NCBI GenBank assembly: GCA_903843965.1
Contig: CAIMRY010000008.1
Coordinates: 124,001 to 188,000, forward strand
DNA length: 64,000 nucleotides
Reading direction: 5' to 3'
Source: an uncultured delta proteobacterium
GTDB taxonomy: Bacteria; Desulfobacterota; Desulfovibrionia; Desulfovibrionales; Desulfovibrionaceae
The first letter of the stretch is position 1; the number at the start of each line of letters is the position of its first letter. Under the pieces are notes generated by a model. It saw only the letters and a program-made list of their open reading frames with translations, made no database searches and was not told the origin of the DNA. Both the position numbers and the translations under genes were made by a program. This document shows positions 1 to 9,814 of the stretch, piece after piece.

Positions 1-16
1 TCTTGTCTTCAGCCAT
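1..16 (-). CDS. Unknown protein, first five codons only
   Basis: Only MAEDK is in the window, read leftward from an ATG at 14-16 and running off the edge. A strong Shine-Dalgarno (AAGGAGGAAG, minus strand of 23-32) sits just upstream, and a promoter with a candidate operator lies at 81-114. The good ribosome binding site is why I call it a gene. Nothing can be said about its function. Confidence 0.5.
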
Positions 17-80
17 GGGAATCTTCCTCCTTGCCTGGCGCGGATGCCGCTGCCAGGGTGTCATCGTAAAAATTAGAGAG

Positions 81-114
81 AGGGTGTTTATGCATACGCA
101 CCCTGGTTTGTCAA
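81..114 (-). promoter_or_regulatory. Promoter with near-palindromic operator for the gene at the left edge
   Basis: On the minus strand a perfect -35 (TTGACA, 109-114) is followed after 18 bp by a -10-like TAAACA (85-90). A 24-bp near-perfect palindrome centred on TGCA spans 81-104 and covers the -10 and part of the spacer, as expected for a repressor site. The same palindrome followed by minus-strand T-rich sequence (about 65-76) could instead end the mtnP transcript. Both readings are inferred from sequence only. Confidence 0.45.
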
Positions 115-150
115 GCCCGCCCGGTCCGGAAATCGCTGGCCGGTCCGGGT

Positions 151-900
151 TCAGGCAAACGCCTTGATGGTCCGGATGAGCACATCCGTGACCTTCTGGG
201 CGTTCTGCGTGAAGATGGCCATGATCTCGTCCCAGGTCACCGGGGCCTCGTCGGTCTTCCAGCAGTCGTAGTCCGTTGACATGGCCACGGAGGCATACGG
301 GATGCCCGCCTCGCCCGCAAGGATGGCCTCGGGCGCGATGCTCATGTTGATCACGTCCGCGCCCCAGAGGCGGAACATGTTCGATTCCGCGCGGGTGGAG
401 AAGCGTGGCCCCTCGATGGTGACCACCGTGCCTTTTGTGTGGTGGGCTATGCCCAGCTCCTGGCAGGAGGCGTTGAGCAGGGCGCGCAGCTTCTCGTCAA
501 AGGGATCGGCCAGGGGCGTGTGCATCGGGTCGTGCGGGGCAAAGGTCTCGTGGAAGGTGGTGATGCGGTGCTTTGTGAAGTCGATGAACTGGTCCAGGAC
601 CACGAGGTCGCCCCGGCGGATATCCTCGCGCAGGGAGCCCACGGCCGTGGTGGTCAGGATGCAGTCGCAGCCCAGGTCTTTCAGCACCGAGATGTTGGCG
701 CGGTAGTTGACCTGGGTGGGCGGGATGGTGTGCTCGCGGCCGTGCCGGGCCAGCAGGTGGACCGTGTGCGCGCCCATGCGGCCCGTGCGCACGGGAGAAG
801 AGGGCGCGCCGTACCGGGTGCCGAGCTTGATGTCCTTGGGGTCGTGCAGGATGTCCGGGTTGTCCAGGCCGCTGCCGCCGATGATGCCGATGTTCGCCAT
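151..900 (-). CDS. mtnP: S-methyl-5'-thioadenosine phosphorylase
   Basis: Predicted cytosolic enzyme that splits methylthioadenosine with phosphate into adenine and methylthioribose-1-phosphate, salvaging adenine and methionine carbon. The 249 residues match the family length. Visible motifs are the phosphate-binding GIIGGSG (5-11), ARHGREH (51-57), TTAVGS (84-89), the EGPRFSTRAE segment (163-172) and STDYDCWK (208-215). The Asp pair in TDYD is typical of enzymes preferring 6-aminopurines over hypoxanthine or guanine. It lies 15 bp downstream of apt on the same strand, and Apt would recapture the adenine released, so the pair works as a salvage unit. A methylthioinosine phosphorylase is the main alternative. 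Confidence 0.93.
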   Translation of the reverse strand: MANIGIIGGSGLDNPDILHDPKDIKLGTRYGAPSSPVRTGRMGAHTVHLLARHGREHTIPPTQVNYRANISVLKDLGCDCILTTTAVGSLREDIRRGDLVVLDQFIDFTKHRITTFHETFAPHDPMHTPLADPFDEKLRALLNASCQELGIAHHTKGTVVTIEGPRFSTRAESNMFRLWGADVINMSIAPEAILAGEAGIPYASVAMSTDYDCWKTDEAPVTWDEIMAIFTQNAQKVTDVLIRTIKAFA

Positions 901-915
901 TGTGCCTGCCCGCGT

Positions 916-1425
916 CTAGAGCTTGAGCAGGTACTGGTGGGGAATGCCCTCAAGCTTGCTCGGGCCGTCGAGGAAGCCCAGCTCGATGAGGAAGCCGATG
1001 CCGGCCACGTCGCCGCCGGACTGCTTCACCAGCTGGATCATGCCGCCCGTGGTGCCGCCGGTGGCCAGCAGGTCGTCGATGATCAGCACCTTGTCGCCCG
1101 GGACCACTGCGTCCACATGCATGCTCAGGGTGTCTGTGCCGTACTCCAGTTCGTAGGTGACGGAGGTGGTCTTGTAGGGCAGCTTGCCGGGCTTGCGCAC
1201 GGGGATGAAGCCGATGTTCAGCTTGTAGGCCAGGGGCGCGCCGAAGATGAAGCCGCGCGCCTCCGCCGCCAGGATCTTGTTGGCGCCGCTGTCCTTGTAG
1301 CGCTCGGCCAGGGCGTCGATGCTGTAGCTGAAGGCCTTGGGGTCGGCCAAAAGCGGGGTGATGTCGAAGAAGGTGATGCCGGGCTTGAAATCAAGAACGT
1401 CGCGGATGTATTTGCGCAGGTCCAT
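916..1425 (-). CDS. apt: Adenine phosphoribosyltransferase
   Basis: Converts adenine and PRPP to AMP in the cytosol. The 169-residue protein has the type I PRTase PRPP loop VLIIDDLLATGGT at about 113-125 and the upstream EARGFIFG segment typical of Apt. The ATG at 1423-1425 is preceded by AAGGAG on the minus strand. It is the first gene of a two-gene unit with mtnP. A TTGACA promoter lies at 1456-1485, back to back with the rsmA promoter. Confidence 0.95.
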   Translation of the reverse strand: MDLRKYIRDVLDFKPGITFFDITPLLADPKAFSYSIDALAERYKDSGANKILAAEARGFIFGAPLAYKLNIGFIPVRKPGKLPYKTTSVTYELEYGTDTLSMHVDAVVPGDKVLIIDDLLATGGTTGGMIQLVKQSGGDVAGIGFLIELGFLDGPSKLEGIPHQYLLKL

Positions 1426-1455
1426 GCTTGGGGCTCCTTATGTGAATGATATGGG

Positions 1456-1507
1456 GTTCTACTGAGTCTCTAAAGGAGTTGTCAACCGTCTGGGCAGTTG
1501 CTACGAT
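1456..1507. promoter_or_regulatory. Overlapping divergent sigma-70-type promoters for apt and rsmA
   Basis: Minus strand, towards apt: -35 TTGACA at 1480-1485, 18-bp spacer, -10 TAGAAC at 1456-1461. Plus strand, towards rsmA: -35 TTGTCA at 1479-1484, 17-bp spacer, -10 TACGAT at 1502-1507. The two -35 boxes occupy the same bases, so polymerase could not fire both at once. Assigned from consensus only. Confidence 0.5.
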
Positions 1508-1530
1508 GAAAGGATGACAGGAACACGCAC

Positions 1531-2346
1531 ATGCCCCTAGGCGGGCCCGAGGGCAGGGGACGGAACGCGTCCGCCAAGCGCAGCCTGGGGCAGAATTTCC
1601 TCACCGACGCCAACATCGCCCGCAAGATCGTGGACAGCCTGGACATCCGCCCCGGCGACAATGTCTTGGAGATCGGGCCGGGACGCGGCGCGCTCACGCG
1701 GCACATCCTGGACCGGCAGCCGGGGCGGCTGGTGGTGCTGGAAAAGGACGACGACCTGGCCCAGGCCCTGGTCGAGCGCTGCCCCACCATTGAATTGATC
1801 GCGGGCGACGCCCTGCGCTTCCCCTGGCCGACCCTGGAGCCCGGGGCCGGCTGGAAGATCGTCGGCAACCTGCCGTACAACATCGCCTCGCCGCTCATCT
1901 GGGACATCGTGAGCCAGGCCCGGTTCGCCTCGGCTGTGTTCATGGTGCAGCTTGAGGTGGGGCAGCGGATCAAGGCCCCGTACGGGGGCAAGGAATACGG
2001 CGCGCTCAGCGTCTGGGTGCAGAGCCATGCCCGGGTGGAGCTTCTGTTCAAGGTGCCGCCGCAGGTTTTTCAGCCCAGGCCCAAGGTCACCTCGGCCGTG
2101 ATGCGATTTTTTTTGCTGCCGCAGCCGCCGGAGCCACAGGCCGCCCAGGCCCTTGCGGCAACGTTGCGCATGTGCTTCCAGCAGCGGCGTAAGCAGCTGG
2201 CTACCATATTGAAATCAAAAGAAATTGAAGGTGCGGACAAGCTTCTCCTGGAGCTTGGCATCCAGCCCTCCCAAAGGCCGGAGACGCTTGGGCCGGAACG
2301 GTTTCAGGTACTCTCAAATCGTCTGCGGAACAAATTTGGCTCTTGA
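1531..2346 (+). CDS. rsmA: 16S rRNA (adenine1518/1519-N6)-dimethyltransferase
   Basis: Predicted KsgA/RsmA enzyme, which dimethylates two adjacent adenines near the 3' end of 16S rRNA late in 30S assembly, using SAM. The 271 residues show the family start KRSLGQNFLTD (16-26), SAM motif I EIGPGRGALT (about 47-56) and the catalytic NLPYN (about 113-117) used by N6-adenine methyltransferases. The start at 1531 has a modest AGGA-type ribosome site and a promoter at 1479-1507. The gene stands alone, divergent from apt. Confidence 0.95.
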   Translation: MPLGGPEGRGRNASAKRSLGQNFLTDANIARKIVDSLDIRPGDNVLEIGPGRGALTRHILDRQPGRLVVLEKDDDLAQALVERCPTIELIAGDALRFPWPTLEPGAGWKIVGNLPYNIASPLIWDIVSQARFASAVFMVQLEVGQRIKAPYGGKEYGALSVWVQSHARVELLFKVPPQVFQPRPKVTSAVMRFFLLPQPPEPQAAQALAATLRMCFQQRRKQLATILKSKEIEGADKLLLELGIQPSQRPETLGPERFQVLSNRLRNKFGS

Positions 2347-2553
2347 CTTGGGTTTTGCTTTGGTGTTTATCCAGGTTCAGTTGCAGATCAAGGTGGCCGT
2401 GAAGAAAAATCTGGTCCCTATGAAACCGTGAATGCGGGTACTGGCAGGAGAGCTTACGTCGGTCGACGGGCGACATTCGCAACACTGAATTTCATCGCAA
2501 GTTTGGGATGACCGAGAAGCAAACAGTGACTCACCAATGAGGAGGAAGGAAAC

Positions 2554-2826
2554 ATGACGAAGGCTGAGCTGGTTGTCAAAATCGCAGAGAAGGCCAACTT
2601 GACCAAGGCCAATGCTGAGCGCGCCCTGAACGCTTTCATCGGGGCCGTCGAGGACGTCCTGGTGAAGGAAGGCAAGCTCACCCTCACTGGCTTTGGCACC
2701 TTCCAGGTTGAGAAGCGCAAGGCGCGTGTGGGCCGCAACCCCCGCACCGGCAAAGAGATCAAGATCCCGGCCACCAAGGTCGTCAAGTTCCGTCCTGGCA
2801 AGCTCCTGAAGGATGCCGTAAAGTAA
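2554..2826 (+). CDS. hup: HU-family DNA-binding protein
   Basis: Small basic nucleoid protein that binds and bends DNA as a dimer. At 90 residues it has standard HU length, with the N-terminal helical dimerisation region, the [18 protein letters not shown] turn and arm entry (about 47-64), and the C-terminal FRPGK segment. A strong GAGGAGGAAGG ribosome site precedes the ATG. The 207-bp gap upstream holds only a poor -35/-10 pair (TTGACT at 2343-2348, TTTATC at 2366-2371). A small membrane protein gene follows 15 bp downstream and is probably co-transcribed. Confidence 0.96.
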   Translation: MTKAELVVKIAEKANLTKANAERALNAFIGAVEDVLVKEGKLTLTGFGTFQVEKRKARVGRNPRTGKEIKIPATKVVKFRPGKLLKDAVK

Positions 2827-2841
2827 ATCTGGAGGCCTCCC

Positions 2842-3021
2842 ATGTTGCACGGCGAAACTGTTCACAGCCCCTTGCCTCAGGATCTGCCCTGGTTCCAGGC
2901 GGACCACGCCATTTTCTTCGGCGTTCTGTACATCGTGCTGATCGTCATCAGTATCGGCATGGGGTATTGCATCATGAAGTCCTGGTGGGACTGCCGCAGC
3001 GGTTCGCACACGGACCACTAG
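2842..3021 (+). CDS. Small single-pass membrane protein of unknown function
   Basis: A 59-codon frame beginning MLHGETVHSP starts 15 bp after hup with GGAGG at 2831-2835. Residues about 24-45 are strongly hydrophobic and would form one membrane helix, preceded by a polar, His-containing stretch and followed by KSWWDC and a short basic/His tail ending THTDH-like (SHTDH). It has two cysteines (in GYC and WWDC) flanking the inner side of the helix. A terminator follows at 3055-3092, so it closes the hup transcript. I recognise no family; I call it real because of the ribosome site, the spacing and the coherent membrane segment. Confidence 0.7.
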   Translation: MLHGETVHSPLPQDLPWFQADHAIFFGVLYIVLIVISIGMGYCIMKSWWDCRSGSHTDH

Positions 3022-3054
3022 ACCAAGGCTTCAGGGCCTTTGTTTTGAGCAAAG

Positions 3055-3092
3055 CGGACCCATCCGGGCAAACCTGGGTGGGTCCGTGTTTT
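3055..3092 (+). terminator. Rho-independent terminator after hup and the small membrane gene
   Basis: A 14-bp stem (3055-3068 with 3073-3086) has a CAAA loop and is followed by TGTTTT. It separates the hup transcript from rpsU. Confidence 0.85.
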
Positions 3093-3181
3093 GCCCTGTC
3101 TTCACCGCTTGCAATCCGCAGGCGCATGAGGTAGGCACACTTTTCCGTTGAGCTGATTTCCATAGAGGGGAGGTGATTCAT

Positions 3182-3382
3182 TTGCCCGGTATTTTGTTGG
3201 ATGAAAGTGACAACTTCGAAATCGCCCTGCGCCGTTTCAAGAAGCAGGTCGAAAAGGCCGGGGTCCTCTCCGAACTGAAGAAGCGTCAGCACTACGAGAA
3301 ACCCAGCGTCCAGGAAAAAAAGAAGAAGGCTGCCGCCAAGAAGCGCCTGATCAAAAAGATGCGCAAGTCCAGGGTCGAATAA
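3182..3382 (+). CDS. rpsU: 30S ribosomal protein S21
   Basis: Small basic 30S protein needed for translation initiation. From a TTG at 3182 the product is 66 residues, starting [21 protein letters not shown] after the initiator Met, which matches S21 closely; the tail is KK/KR-rich. An upstream GTG at 3173 would add MIH but lies inside the GGAGGTGA Shine-Dalgarno (3168-3176), so I chose TTG with a 7-nt spacing. It is the first gene of the rpsU-yqeY-mutS2-dnaG-rpoD operon. Confidence 0.93.
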   Translation: MPGILLDESDNFEIALRRFKKQVEKAGVLSELKKRQHYEKPSVQEKKKKAAAKKRLIKKMRKSRVE

Positions 3383-3828
3383 TGAGCATCCAGGGACGCA
3401 TCGAGTCCGACTATATTGTGGCCTACAAGGCCAAAGACACGGTTCGGCTGGCTGTCTTGAGACACCTCAAGACAGCAGCCAAGAACCGTGAGGTTGAACT
3501 TTTGCGCCCGCTCACCGACGACGACCTGCTGGACCTCGTTTCGCGCCAGCTCAAGCAGCGCAAGGACTCCATCGAGCAGTACGAGAAGCATGGGCGGGAC
3601 GATCTCGCCGCAGTGGAGAAGGCCGAGTTGGCCGTGCTGCTCGACTACATGCCCAAGCCCCTTTCCGACGCCGAGCTGGCCGAGGCCATCGAGCGTCTTG
3701 TGGCCGAAACCGGCGCACAGGGGCCAAAGGACATGGGCAAGGTCATGGCCGCTCTGACCCTGGGCTTCAAGGGCCGCTACGACGGCAAAAAGGCCAGCGA
3801 AGCCGTCCGTTCCAGATTGTCCTCCTAA
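3382..3828 (+). CDS. yqeY: GatB/YqeY domain protein
   Basis: A 148-residue stand-alone relative of the tRNA-binding tail domain of GatB, the subunit of tRNA-dependent amidotransferase. Visible family features are the N-terminal helix with AVLRHLKTAAKNREVE (about 24-39), the SIEQYEKHGRDDLA region, the YMPKPLSDAEL core and the closing MGKVMAALTLGFKGRYDGK. Its ATG overlaps the rpsU stop by one base, so the two are translationally coupled. The precise role is not established for the family; a tRNA-related activity is inferred. Confidence 0.9.
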   Translation: MSIQGRIESDYIVAYKAKDTVRLAVLRHLKTAAKNREVELLRPLTDDDLLDLVSRQLKQRKDSIEQYEKHGRDDLAAVEKAELAVLLDYMPKPLSDAELAEAIERLVAETGAQGPKDMGKVMAALTLGFKGRYDGKKASEAVRSRLSS

Positions 3829-3841
3829 CCAACGGCAGTTC

Positions 3842-6142
3842 ATGGAACCGAGAACCCTGCATCTGCTGGAGTTCCCGAAGATCCTCAAGGAACTGTCGGG
3901 CTTCGCCGTCTCCGAACCTGGAGCCTCGGCCTGTCTTTTGGTGCGCCCCTACACCGACGTTTTGTCCGTGCGGCTGCAGCTGGCCCTGCTGGACCAGGCC
4001 CTGCGCTGGGTGCGCGAATCCGGCTTCCGGCTGGCCCCCTTTCCCGATTTCGGCGGGTTTTTCCCGGTGCTGGACAACCCCACCCGCATCCTCGACCTGG
4101 ACGCCCTGTTCGCCCTGTCGGCCACGCTGGAGCAGGGCAGGAACGCCCGCGACCTGCTGGAGCCCTATGCCGATCGCGGTTGGGACGAGCTCAGTGCGGC
4201 TGTCGGCGGCGCGCCCTGGCCGGCCTCCACCTGGTCGGCGCTGAGGCGCTGCCTGAGCCAGGAAGGGCACCTGAAGGACGAGAGCTCGCCCGGCCTGTTC
4301 TCCGTGCGCCAGGAGATACGCTCCATCCACCAGAAGTGCACCAAGCGCGTGAAGGACTTTGTCCTGTCCGAGAACATCGCCCAGTACCTCCAGGACGATT
4401 TCGTCACCGTGTCCTCGGACCGCTACGTGCTGCCGCTCAAGGTGAACTTCAAGAACCGCTTTCCGGGCATCATCCACGACTATTCCCAGACCGGGGAGAC
4501 CTGCTACTTCGAGCCCATGTTCCTGGTGGAGATCAACAACGCCCTCCAGGAGCTGAAGCGCGAGGAGCGCGTCGAGGAACGCAAGGTGTTCGAATATCTC
4601 ACCGGCCTGGTGCGCCAGGAGCGCGAGGGCATCGAGGCCAGCTACCGCGGCCTGGTGCAGCTCGACCTGCTCATGGCCAAGGCCCGCCTGGCCGAGGCCA
4701 TCCAGGCCCGACCGCTCGACGTGGGCCCCGGCCTGCCCGCCCGGCTCATCCAGGCCCGGCACCCGCTTCTGGCCCTGCAGGGCGGCGCCACCCAGCCGCT
4801 GGACATCAAGCTGCGCGAGGGCCAGCAGGCGCTCATCGTCAGCGGCGGCAACGCCGGCGGCAAGACCGTGTGCCTGAAGACCATGGGCCTGGTGGCGCTC
4901 ATGGCCTTTTCCGGCCTGCCCGTGCCCGTGGCCGAGGGCAGCTCGCTGCCCCTGTGGACCGAGGTCTTCGTGGTCCTGGGCGACGAGCAGAGCATCGAGG
5001 AGCACGTGAGCACCTTCACGGCGCAGATCCAGTACTTTTCGCGGGTCTGGGAGCAGGTGGGCCCGCAGACGCTGTTTTTGCTCGACGAGTTCGGCGCTGG
5101 CACGGACCCGACGCAGGGCGCGGCCCTGGCCCAGGCGGTCATCGACGGGCTGCTGGAGCGCGGGGCCAGCACCTTTGCGGCCACGCATTTCCCGGCGCTC
5201 AAGGCCTATGCCTTGGCCACGGACAAGGTCCGCGCCGCCAGCGTGCTCTTTGACCCCAAGACCAAGAAGCCGCTGTTCCGCCTGGCCTACGACCAGGTGG
5301 GGGCGAGCATCGCGCTCGACGTGGCCCGTGAGCACGGTCTGCCGCACGCCATCCTCTCGCGCGCGGAGCAGTACCTGCTGCTGGACGGCACGGACACCAG
5401 CGCCGTGCTCGACCGCCTGAACGAGCTTGCCGTGCAGCGTGAGCGCGAGAACGACGCCCTGGCCGAGGAGAAAAAGGCCCTGCGCAAGAAGCGCGACGGG
5501 CTGGAGGCCCGCTTCGAGAAAGAGCGCGTGCGCGTGCTCGCCGAGGTGCGCGAGCTGGCCCAGGGCGTGCTGCGCGACTGGAAGACCGAGCGCATCGGCC
5601 GCAAGATGGCGCTGAAGAAGCTCTCCGAGGCGCGCGAACGCCTGGAGCCGACCCCGGATGCCGAGGCCGAGGCCGTTGTGGCCGCCCTGGACTTCTCGGA
5701 GCTCGGGCCTGGGGCGCGCGTGTCGTACCGGGCCTGGAACAAGACCGGGCAGGTGGTGGAAAAGGACGAGCGCAAGGGCCAGGTCAAGGTGGATTTCGAC
5801 GGGGTGGCCATGTGGGTGCCCTTCACCGAGCTTAGTCTGGATGGCCGCGCCCCGCGTGAGCAGAAAAAGACCGTGCAGGGCTCTGCCGCTGATCTCGGCT
5901 TTGCCCCGCGCCTGGACCTGCGCGGCCTGCGCGCGGACGAGGCCCTGGGTGAACTGGCGAAGTTTCTCGACGCCTCGCTTTTGCGCGGGGCCAGCCAGGT
6001 GGAGGTCATCCATGGCCGGGGCACCGGCGCTCTGCGCAAGGAGATCCACGCCTACCTGCGCACGCAGCCCTCGGTGGCCTCGTTCGTCCTGGCCAACGAG
6101 GACCGGGGCGGAGACGGCATGACCGAGGTGACGCTCAAGTAA
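3842..6142 (+). CDS. mutS2: MutS2-family ATPase with Smr domain
   Basis: MutS paralogue not dedicated to mismatch repair; in studied bacteria MutS2 suppresses homologous recombination or acts on stalled and collided ribosomes. The 766 residues carry the MutS-type core without the mismatch-reading N-terminal domain, Walker A GGNAGGKT (about 336-343), Walker B FLLDEFGAGTD (about 411-421), a long basic coiled region (about 520-610) and a C-terminal Smr nuclease-like domain with LDLRGLRADEA and VIHGRGTGAL. Walker A has GGN where GPN is usual. The true MutS is a separate gene at 45049-47730. Confidence 0.94.
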   Translation: MEPRTLHLLEFPKILKELSGFAVSEPGASACLLVRPYTDVLSVRLQLALLDQALRWVRESGFRLAPFPDFGGFFPVLDNPTRILDLDALFALSATLEQGRNARDLLEPYADRGWDELSAAVGGAPWPASTWSALRRCLSQEGHLKDESSPGLFSVRQEIRSIHQKCTKRVKDFVLSENIAQYLQDDFVTVSSDRYVLPLKVNFKNRFPGIIHDYSQTGETCYFEPMFLVEINNALQELKREERVEERKVFEYLTGLVRQEREGIEASYRGLVQLDLLMAKARLAEAIQARPLDVGPGLPARLIQARHPLLALQGGATQPLDIKLREGQQALIVSGGNAGGKTVCLKTMGLVALMAFSGLPVPVAEGSSLPLWTEVFVVLGDEQSIEEHVSTFTAQIQYFSRVWEQVGPQTLFLLDEFGAGTDPTQGAALAQAVIDGLLERGASTFAATHFPALKAYALATDKVRAASVLFDPKTKKPLFRLAYDQVGASIALDVAREHGLPHAILSRAEQYLLLDGTDTSAVLDRLNELAVQRERENDALAEEKKALRKKRDGLEARFEKERVRVLAEVRELAQGVLRDWKTERIGRKMALKKLSEARERLEPTPDAEAEAVVAALDFSELGPGARVSYRAWNKTGQVVEKDERKGQVKVDFDGVAMWVPFTELSLDGRAPREQKKTVQGSAADLGFAPRLDLRGLRADEALGELAKFLDASLLRGASQVEVIHGRGTGALRKEIHAYLRTQPSVASFVLANEDRGGDGMTEVTLK

Positions 6143-6143
6143 G

Positions 6144-6220
6144 CCGGGCGACGACAGGAAAACGACTGGACAGCGACCGGACGACAACCGAACGACAACC
6201 GGACAACGACCGGACAACGA
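6144..6220 (+). repeat. Seven-unit 11-nt degenerate tandem repeat in the dnaG leader
   Basis: The gap between mutS2 and dnaG consists of seven units of exactly 11 nt (starts 6144, 6155, 6166, 6177, 6188, 6199, 6210), consensus CCGGACAACGA. The last two units are identical. The array runs up to the weak ribosome site of dnaG. Rotated and complemented, the consensus matches that of the array at 19073-19149 at 9 of 11 positions. Confidence 0.85.
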
Positions 6221-6230
6221 CAGGGCAGGC

Positions 6231-7984
6231 ATGGACAACCAGATCATCCAGACGCTCAAGCAGCGGGTGAACATCGTCGACGTGGTGCGTCGCTATGTGG
6301 CCCTGCGCCCGGCCTCTGGACGTCAGGTGGGCCTGTGCCCCTTCCACCAGGAAAAGACGGCCTCCTTCAGCGTCAACGAGGCCGAGGGGTTTTATTACTG
6401 CTTCGGCTGCCAGGCCGGGGGCGACGTGCTGGACTTCTACATGCGCATCAACGGCCTGGAGTTCAAAGACGCGCTGACCCAGCTGGCCGAGGAGGCGGGC
6501 ATTGAGCTCAAGGAGTTTCGGCCCGACCCGCAGTTTGACGAGCGCCAGAAGCTCAAGAAGGTCTGCTTGGACATGCACGCCCAGGCCCAGGACTATTACC
6601 GGCGCAACCTGGACCAGGTCACGGGCGACGCGGCCCGGTCCTATTTGCGCAAACGCGGCGCAAGCCCGGAGATTGTGGTCGGCTTCGGCCTGGGCGCAAG
6701 CCCGGAGGACTGGCACGGGCTCATGAACCACCTGGTGGGGCGGGGCTTCACCCCGGAGCAGGGCGTTGTGGCCGGGCTTTTGTCGAAAAATGAAAAAGGC
6801 AAGATTTACGACCGGTTCCGTGGAAGATTGATCTTCCCCATACAGAATATATCGGGCCAGGTCATTGCCTTTGGCGGCAGAATAATTACAGAGGGTGAAC
6901 CCAAGTACTTAAACAGCAGCGATACGCCCATTTACAAGAAGGGCGAGCACCTCTACGGACTGCACCAGGCCAGGCAGGCCATGACCCGCAGCAAGAGGGC
7001 GATCCTGACTGAAGGCTACATGGATGTTCTTTCCCTGGCCCAGTTCGGCTACGCCGACAGCTGCGGCGTGCTGGGAACCGCCCTGACCCAGGACCAGGTG
7101 AAGCGCCTGGCCGGTTTCTGCTCGCGCATCGACCTGATCTTTGACGGCGACGGCGCCGGGCGCAAGGCGGGCCTGCGCAGCGCGGAGATGATCCTGCACC
7201 AGGGCGTGGCCTGCCGGGTGCTGCTCATGCCCGAGGGTGAGGATGTGGACAGCCTGCTGCACAAACAGGGGCGCGACGGCCTGGAGGCCTGTTTCGAGCA
7301 GGCGGCGGACGGGCTGGACTACTGCTTGGCCACGGTCCGAAAGGACTTTGCGCCCAGGGAAATTGTGGCCTGGGCCACTGGATTTTTGGGACATTTGTCC
7401 GATAATGCCTTGCGGGCGTATTACCTGCCGCGCCTGGCCGACGGCCTGGGCCTGTCCGAGGAGGACCTGCGCAGGCAGGGCGGCCAGCAGGGCGGAGGTT
7501 CATATGCCGGTGGGGCAGGGCGTCAGGATGCGCGCAAGGCCGCGCAACAGCACGTCAAGACGAGGCGGTCCGTTGGCAGCGATGAGGCCAATGACCGCAA
7601 ATTTATTGAGTTTTCGATTCAGTATCCAGACTACATTCCACACTTGGCAAAGCGTGGGCTGTGGAACGTTCTTTCCACGGATTGGGGCAGAACGTTATGG
7701 CAGCGTTTGTCACTAGAGCGCTTCAATGATGTCGCCGCTACCCTTGGTGAAGATGATGCCAAAATGTGGCGCAATGCTATCGAAAAGCATCCTCAACTGA
7801 CAGGGGAAGAGTTGGCGGACCACTGGGAGAGCCTATGCACCTGGATAGACAAGCAACATAAGGAAGTTAGACGCAAGGAACTTATGCAGAGCCTCGCGGA
7901 GCTGAGCTTGGCGGGCGATGTTGAAGAAGTGAAGAAAGTGCAATTGGCGATTCAAGAATTGAATGCCCCCAGCAGGGAGGAAGA

Positions 7985-7988
<4 letters not shown>
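6231..7988 (+). CDS. dnaG: DNA primase
   Basis: Makes RNA primers at the replication fork. The 585 residues show the CHC2 zinc finger (C36, H39, C57, C60, within [11 protein letters not shown] and YYCFGCQ), the RNA polymerase core region, the Toprim EGYMD (about 261-265) with DGDGAGRKA (about 304-312), and a C-terminal helicase-binding region. Base composition turns clearly A/T-richer from about 7590 to the end, the least constrained part of primases. The start lies just past the 11-nt repeat array with only GGGCAGG as ribosome site. It overlaps rpoD by 4 nt. Confidence 0.96.
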
Positions 7989-9745
<1,757 letters not shown>

Positions 9746-9758
9746 AAAGCCCCTTGCG

Positions 9759-9793
9759 GGCGGGGATGGCGCGGTCGCTGTCCCCGCCTTTTT
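9759..9793 (+). terminator. Rho-independent terminator after rpoD
   Basis: Stem GGCGGGGA (9759-9766) with TCCCCGCC (9781-9788), a 14-nt loop and five T residues. It ends the rpsU-to-rpoD operon before cbiB. Confidence 0.85.
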
Positions 9794-9814
9794 CTTTTCA
9801 AACAGGAGCGCCCC

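Noticed and set aside
2343-2371. Strong promoter for hup overlapping the rsmA stop
   Set aside because: The -35 TTGACT is fair, but the -10 (TTTATC) matches only three of six bases. Kept only as a remark.
3173-3181. GTG start for rpsU at 3173
   Set aside because: The GTG is inside the Shine-Dalgarno. The TTG at 3182 gives the normal S21 N-terminus with correct spacing.
3767-6274. About 835-codon open frame antisense to mutS2
   Set aside because: Shadow of mutS2. Its N-terminal part only translates the 11-nt repeat.
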